In this document: positions 35,984-38,264 of the stretch, one piece after another
Numbering within the stretch: the stretch's first letter is position 1
How the letters are laid out: each line of letters starts with the position of its first letter
NCBI GenBank assembly: GCA_016937015.1
Contig: JAFGWT010000214.1
Span: forward strand, 1-38,264
DNA from: Deltaproteobacteria bacterium
Lineage (GTDB): Bacteria > Myxococcota_A > Polyangia > JAAYKL01
Direction: 5' to 3'
Length of the DNA stretch: 38,264 bases
The notes under the pieces: generated by a model
Seen by the model: only the letters and a program-made list of their open reading frames with translations
The model's database searches: none
Told to the model about the DNA's origin: nothing
Translations under genes and position numbers: made by a program

Positions 35984-37615
35984 ATGAATCCATTTTATAT
36001 TCGCAGTTTGGTCACTATTTTTCTGTTTCTGCCCATGGCGGGCGGCATAACGGGATGCTCAAAAAGCGGTAAAGCGGAGCAGGATTCGGAATCGTCGACA
36101 GCCGTCGGTTCAGACAGTGACACGAGCGGCGACTCCGGGAGTGGGCCGGGCGATGATTCCAGTGGCACTGCCGGTACAGAGACCCCTCCTGACAGCGATA
36201 CACCCATGTTCGTTGATACTGTCAGTGGTGACGATACTGGAACCGCCACGGAACCAGCCACGGACACCGCTGATACCGCCACGGTGGTGGACACCGATAC
36301 CGGAAGTGACACCGTTCAGCAGGCGCCGGTCGATATTCATATCACCAACCTGACGGACCACACGGTTTACCTGGTTGGATATCAGACAGGGGTGGCAGGG
36401 CGGCATACCGGCGGGGCGTGGCATGATGAATATGTGGAGGCGCCAATATGCACGATGGGGTGCGAAGAGGCCGCAACCTACAGATCCCTTGAATACGGTG
36501 CCCTGTACTGCTGTATGGATTGCGATTACGACACCATGTTGATTGCCATTCTGCCTGGCGACACTTTCACATATACATTTGAGGGTCGGATTTACAAAAC
36601 CGAAACCGAGACCTGTGATTGCCAGTGCTACTTTAGCGAGGAACCGGTGGCAGGTACATATCGGTTTTCCGTTGATGTGTTCAATGATGTCTCCTGCGGT
36701 TTGGATTCCTGTGACGACCCCAAACAAACCGGCTTCACGTACCATTATTATCCACAGGGGACATCGCAGCGATTTTCAACAACCGCAGCGATTCCGTACA
36801 CTGGCAGCGGTCTCGATATTCGGATTGTCTATGACGGTGATACAGAAACAGGCCTTGATACAAACACAGATACCGACGTTGATACGGCGACAGCAATTGG
36901 CACCGATAGCGGCAGCGATACAGATACTGTTACCAGTGACACTGAATCAGACACGGCGACAGGCACAGATACAGGGGTGAGTCAGCAGCCCATTGAAGTG
37001 CGGGTGATTAATCAGTCGCTCTCGACTGTGTATTTGAATGGGGTTACTCCGATGCACGGCGAAATCAATGTGAATGGCGACTGGAATGCCCTGACCATTG
37101 CCCCGCCGTCCTGCTCGTTCGCGTGTGAGGATGTCCCTGCCGAAAGTCCGGAGTACTGTTGTATCGAATGTGAAATGGCCATACAGACCTTTGCCATCCT
37201 GCCTGGCGACACGCTCACGTTTGCCTGGGACGGATTGATTTATCAGCGCAATACCACCATCTGTGAGTGCGGTTGTTATTACAGTGAGCTGCCCCAATCC
37301 GGCGAGTATCGATTTAAGGTGGCTGCGCAGTCCAACGCGGAATGCTACTTTAATCCCTGCGAGGCCCCGACACAAAGCGGTCTGCTGTACGATCGGAACG
37401 CCCGCGGCGACAGTCGTGATTTTTCAGTAAGCGCGATGATCCCCTCCACGGGCGAGCCGCTTGAAATAGTGATTACGCGGGACGACCGGTGCGACGACGG
37501 CACCACGCCAAACTGCAGAATGGTCCCCCCCGTCTGCGACCCCGCCACCCAAATCCTGGCCTATCGCAACAGCTGCTACCAATGTGTGAATGCGGACACC
37601 TGTGCCCCTGATTAA
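35984..37615 (+). CDS. Surface lipoprotein with two related Cys-rich domains
   Basis: ATG 35984 follows AAGGAGGACAC. The 543-residue product has a lipoprotein signal with lipobox ITGC, then an Asp/Ser/Thr/Gly linker (about 30-108). Domain one (about 110-285) follows, then a second Asp/Thr linker (about 285-330) and domain two (about 332-505). The domains align by eye: HTVYLVG with STVYLNG, YCCMDC with YCCIEC, AILPGDTFTYTFEGRIY with AILPGDTLTFAWDGLIY, CDCQCYFSE with CECGCYYSE, and matching GTYRF/GEYRF strands. The paired Cys suggest disulfides outside the cell. A short Cys-rich tail follows. No known family is recognised. It is followed by a gene remnant and another lipoprotein of the same style. 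Confidence 0.85.
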   Translation: MNPFYIRSLVTIFLFLPMAGGITGCSKSGKAEQDSESSTAVGSDSDTSGDSGSGPGDDSSGTAGTETPPDSDTPMFVDTVSGDDTGTATEPATDTADTATVVDTDTGSDTVQQAPVDIHITNLTDHTVYLVGYQTGVAGRHTGGAWHDEYVEAPICTMGCEEAATYRSLEYGALYCCMDCDYDTMLIAILPGDTFTYTFEGRIYKTETETCDCQCYFSEEPVAGTYRFSVDVFNDVSCGLDSCDDPKQTGFTYHYYPQGTSQRFSTTAAIPYTGSGLDIRIVYDGDTETGLDTNTDTDVDTATAIGTDSGSDTDTVTSDTESDTATGTDTGVSQQPIEVRVINQSLSTVYLNGVTPMHGEINVNGDWNALTIAPPSCSFACEDVPAESPEYCCIECEMAIQTFAILPGDTLTFAWDGLIYQRNTTICECGCYYSELPQSGEYRFKVAAQSNAECYFNPCEAPTQSGLLYDRNARGDSRDFSVSAMIPSTGEPLEIVITRDDRCDDGTTPNCRMVPPVCDPATQILAYRNSCYQCVNADTCAPD

Positions 37616-37624
37616 AGGGTCTGA

Positions 37625-37982
37625 AACACTCTTAGAGATAGCGTTCAGAATATTATAAGAACGTGCCCGCAGGCCGTCCCTTACCCCCACGAGGCGCAGG
37701 CATATGACGATGTTGGAAAAATCGTAAAACCCGAATACTTTCAGAATGCTCGGTTTGGGTGGGGTACCTATTGGCAGGTACCCATTGGCACCTGTTTGTT
37801 ACCAGGGTGCCCGGTTGACACATCACGATGAATTGCTTGATGTGATGGAATGCGTTAAAAAGGAGCCGGCGATAAATTGGGAATGCAGCGAACAGAATAT
37901 TGCGGCCATTAAACAGAACTTTTGCGTTGTCGAGCAGCAGACGTTTGTAGATTGTCTGGAAAAAGCAACGCAGCAAATGTGA
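37625..37982 (+). pseudogene. Remnant of a Cys-containing protein gene, frameshifted
   Basis: One frame is open from 37625 to a TGA at 37829-37831 and reads like protein (VGKIVKPEYFQNARFGWGTY, then VPIGTCLLPGCPVD) but has no ATG, GTG or TTG at its front. A second frame, 37728-37982, then reads like a helical Cys-containing C-terminus (HHDELLDVMECVKKEPAINW, FCVVEQQTFVDCLEKA) and ends next to the following gene. Together they look like the 3' part of one gene split by a frameshift near 37790-37830. The track ORF 37746-37982 covers only the second half. The alternative is a genuine 78-residue protein, but it has no ribosome binding site. Confidence 0.5.
37763..37790 (+). repeat. Tandem 14-base duplication in the gene remnant
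   Basis: GGTACCTATTGGCA is followed at once by GGTACCCATTGGCA, 13 of 14 bases identical. Because 14 is not a multiple of three, the duplication shifts the frame, but removing it alone does not join the two remnant frames. Confidence 0.9.
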
Positions 37983-37992
37983 GGAAACAGCT

Positions 37993-38264
37993 ATGAACAA
38001 AATCTTTATACTGATGACGCTCTTTATTGGAATGCTGGTGATGTTCTCTGCCTGCGATGATGGGGGGGAAGCAGTGATGGGGATACGGACACTGACTCAG
38101 ACTCAGACACGGATACGGACGCTGACACAGATACCGATACCGGAACTGTTACCGATACTGATTCGGATGGGGATTTTCCCGGCAACTGCGCCTGTGCCGC
38201 CCGATTTACCTTTCAGGGCGAACAGGTGAATATCTGTTCGAATGAGGAGACGTGCGGTTGTTAT
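37993..38264 (+). CDS. Lipoprotein with Asp-Thr linker, frame broken at a G7 tract; cut by window end
   Basis: ATG 37993 follows GAGGA. The first 25 codons give a clear lipoprotein signal (MNKIFILMTLFIGMLVMFSA, then C). Just after the lipid Cys the gene enters a run of seven G. In the frame of the start, what follows reads as nonsense (the track ORF to 38229). One frame over, it reads SDGDTDTDSDSDTDTD, then a Cys-containing domain (CACAARFTFQGEQVNICSNE) that continues past the window edge. Eight G would put both parts in one frame, so the gene is off as sequenced. This could be a phase-variable switch, a fixed mutation, or a sequencing error. The linker style matches the lipoproteins at 13767 and 35984. 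Confidence 0.8.
38062..38068 (+). repeat. G7 homopolymer within the lipoprotein gene
   Basis: Seven guanines follow TGCGATGAT directly after the lipobox Cys codon. Gain of one G would restore the downstream frame. Confidence 0.95.

Noticed and set aside
37746-37982. Independent 78-residue gene
   Set aside because: There is no ribosome site, and the upstream frame also reads like protein, so a broken gene is the better reading, though not proven.

Overview
The window looks like a chromosomal segment of a Gram-negative bacterium of deltaproteobacterial type. Myxococcota or a related group is my best guess, made from gene style only. The pointers are several lipoproteins with long Asp-Ser/Thr linkers after the lipobox, many two-component proteins, a GldF/GldG-DUF4340 transporter set, and genes usual in anaerobes (a NuoE/NuoF/NfnB-like flavin complex and an NrpR-type regulator). 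No prophage, IS element, CRISPR array or rRNA was seen. One tRNA-Pro gene opens the window.

Layout. (1) 13-2622, plus strand: tRNA-Pro(CGG), a response regulator with an XRE-type DNA-binding end, a GAF histidine kinase and a small Cys-containing lipoprotein. (2) 6801-2676, minus strand: UPF0158 protein, secreted protein, RimI acetyltransferase, helical lipoprotein and an LD-carboxypeptidase-like S66 peptidase. (3) 13321-7064, minus strand: ABC ATPase, ABC-2 permease, GldG-like protein and DUF4340 protein, all linked by ATGA overlaps, then an OmpR-type response regulator behind a possible 12-codon leader ORF. (4) 13767-19041, plus strand: a GH12-like lipoprotein lacking the family nucleophile, then a FIST-kinase-receiver set whose kinase carries a zinc ribbon inside its dimerisation domain. 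(5) 20337-19081, minus strand: a sigma-70 family factor. (6) 20579-24770, plus strand: an ABC exporter overlapping a large secreted HEAT-repeat protein. (7) 29403-25162, minus strand: three overlapping genes for a NADH/NADPH/ferredoxin-type flavin and iron-sulfur complex resembling the Sporomusa-type transhydrogenase (Stn). (8) 29860-32840: a VOC protein, then NADP-type glutamate dehydrogenase divergent from an NrpR-like regulator, with two palindromic operators between them. (9) 35577-32878, minus strand: a large PEP/pyruvate-binding protein with a KaiC-like front end that lacks a P-loop. (10) 35984-38264, plus strand: a duplicated-domain Cys-rich lipoprotein, a decayed gene fragment, and a lipoprotein whose reading frame is broken at a G7 tract.

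How they may work together: the nitrogen (NrpR-GDH) and redox (Stn-like) modules both bear on the NADPH pool. The signalling modules (FIST-HK-RR and RR-HK-lipoprotein) and the surface lipoproteins suggest a cell that senses and coats itself for a variable environment. The most interesting points are the zinc-ribbon kinase module, the NrpR/GDH operator pair, the G7 tract in a surface lipoprotein, the GH12-like protein without its nucleophile, and the Stn-like complex. All functional calls come from reading motifs by eye; no database search was run.
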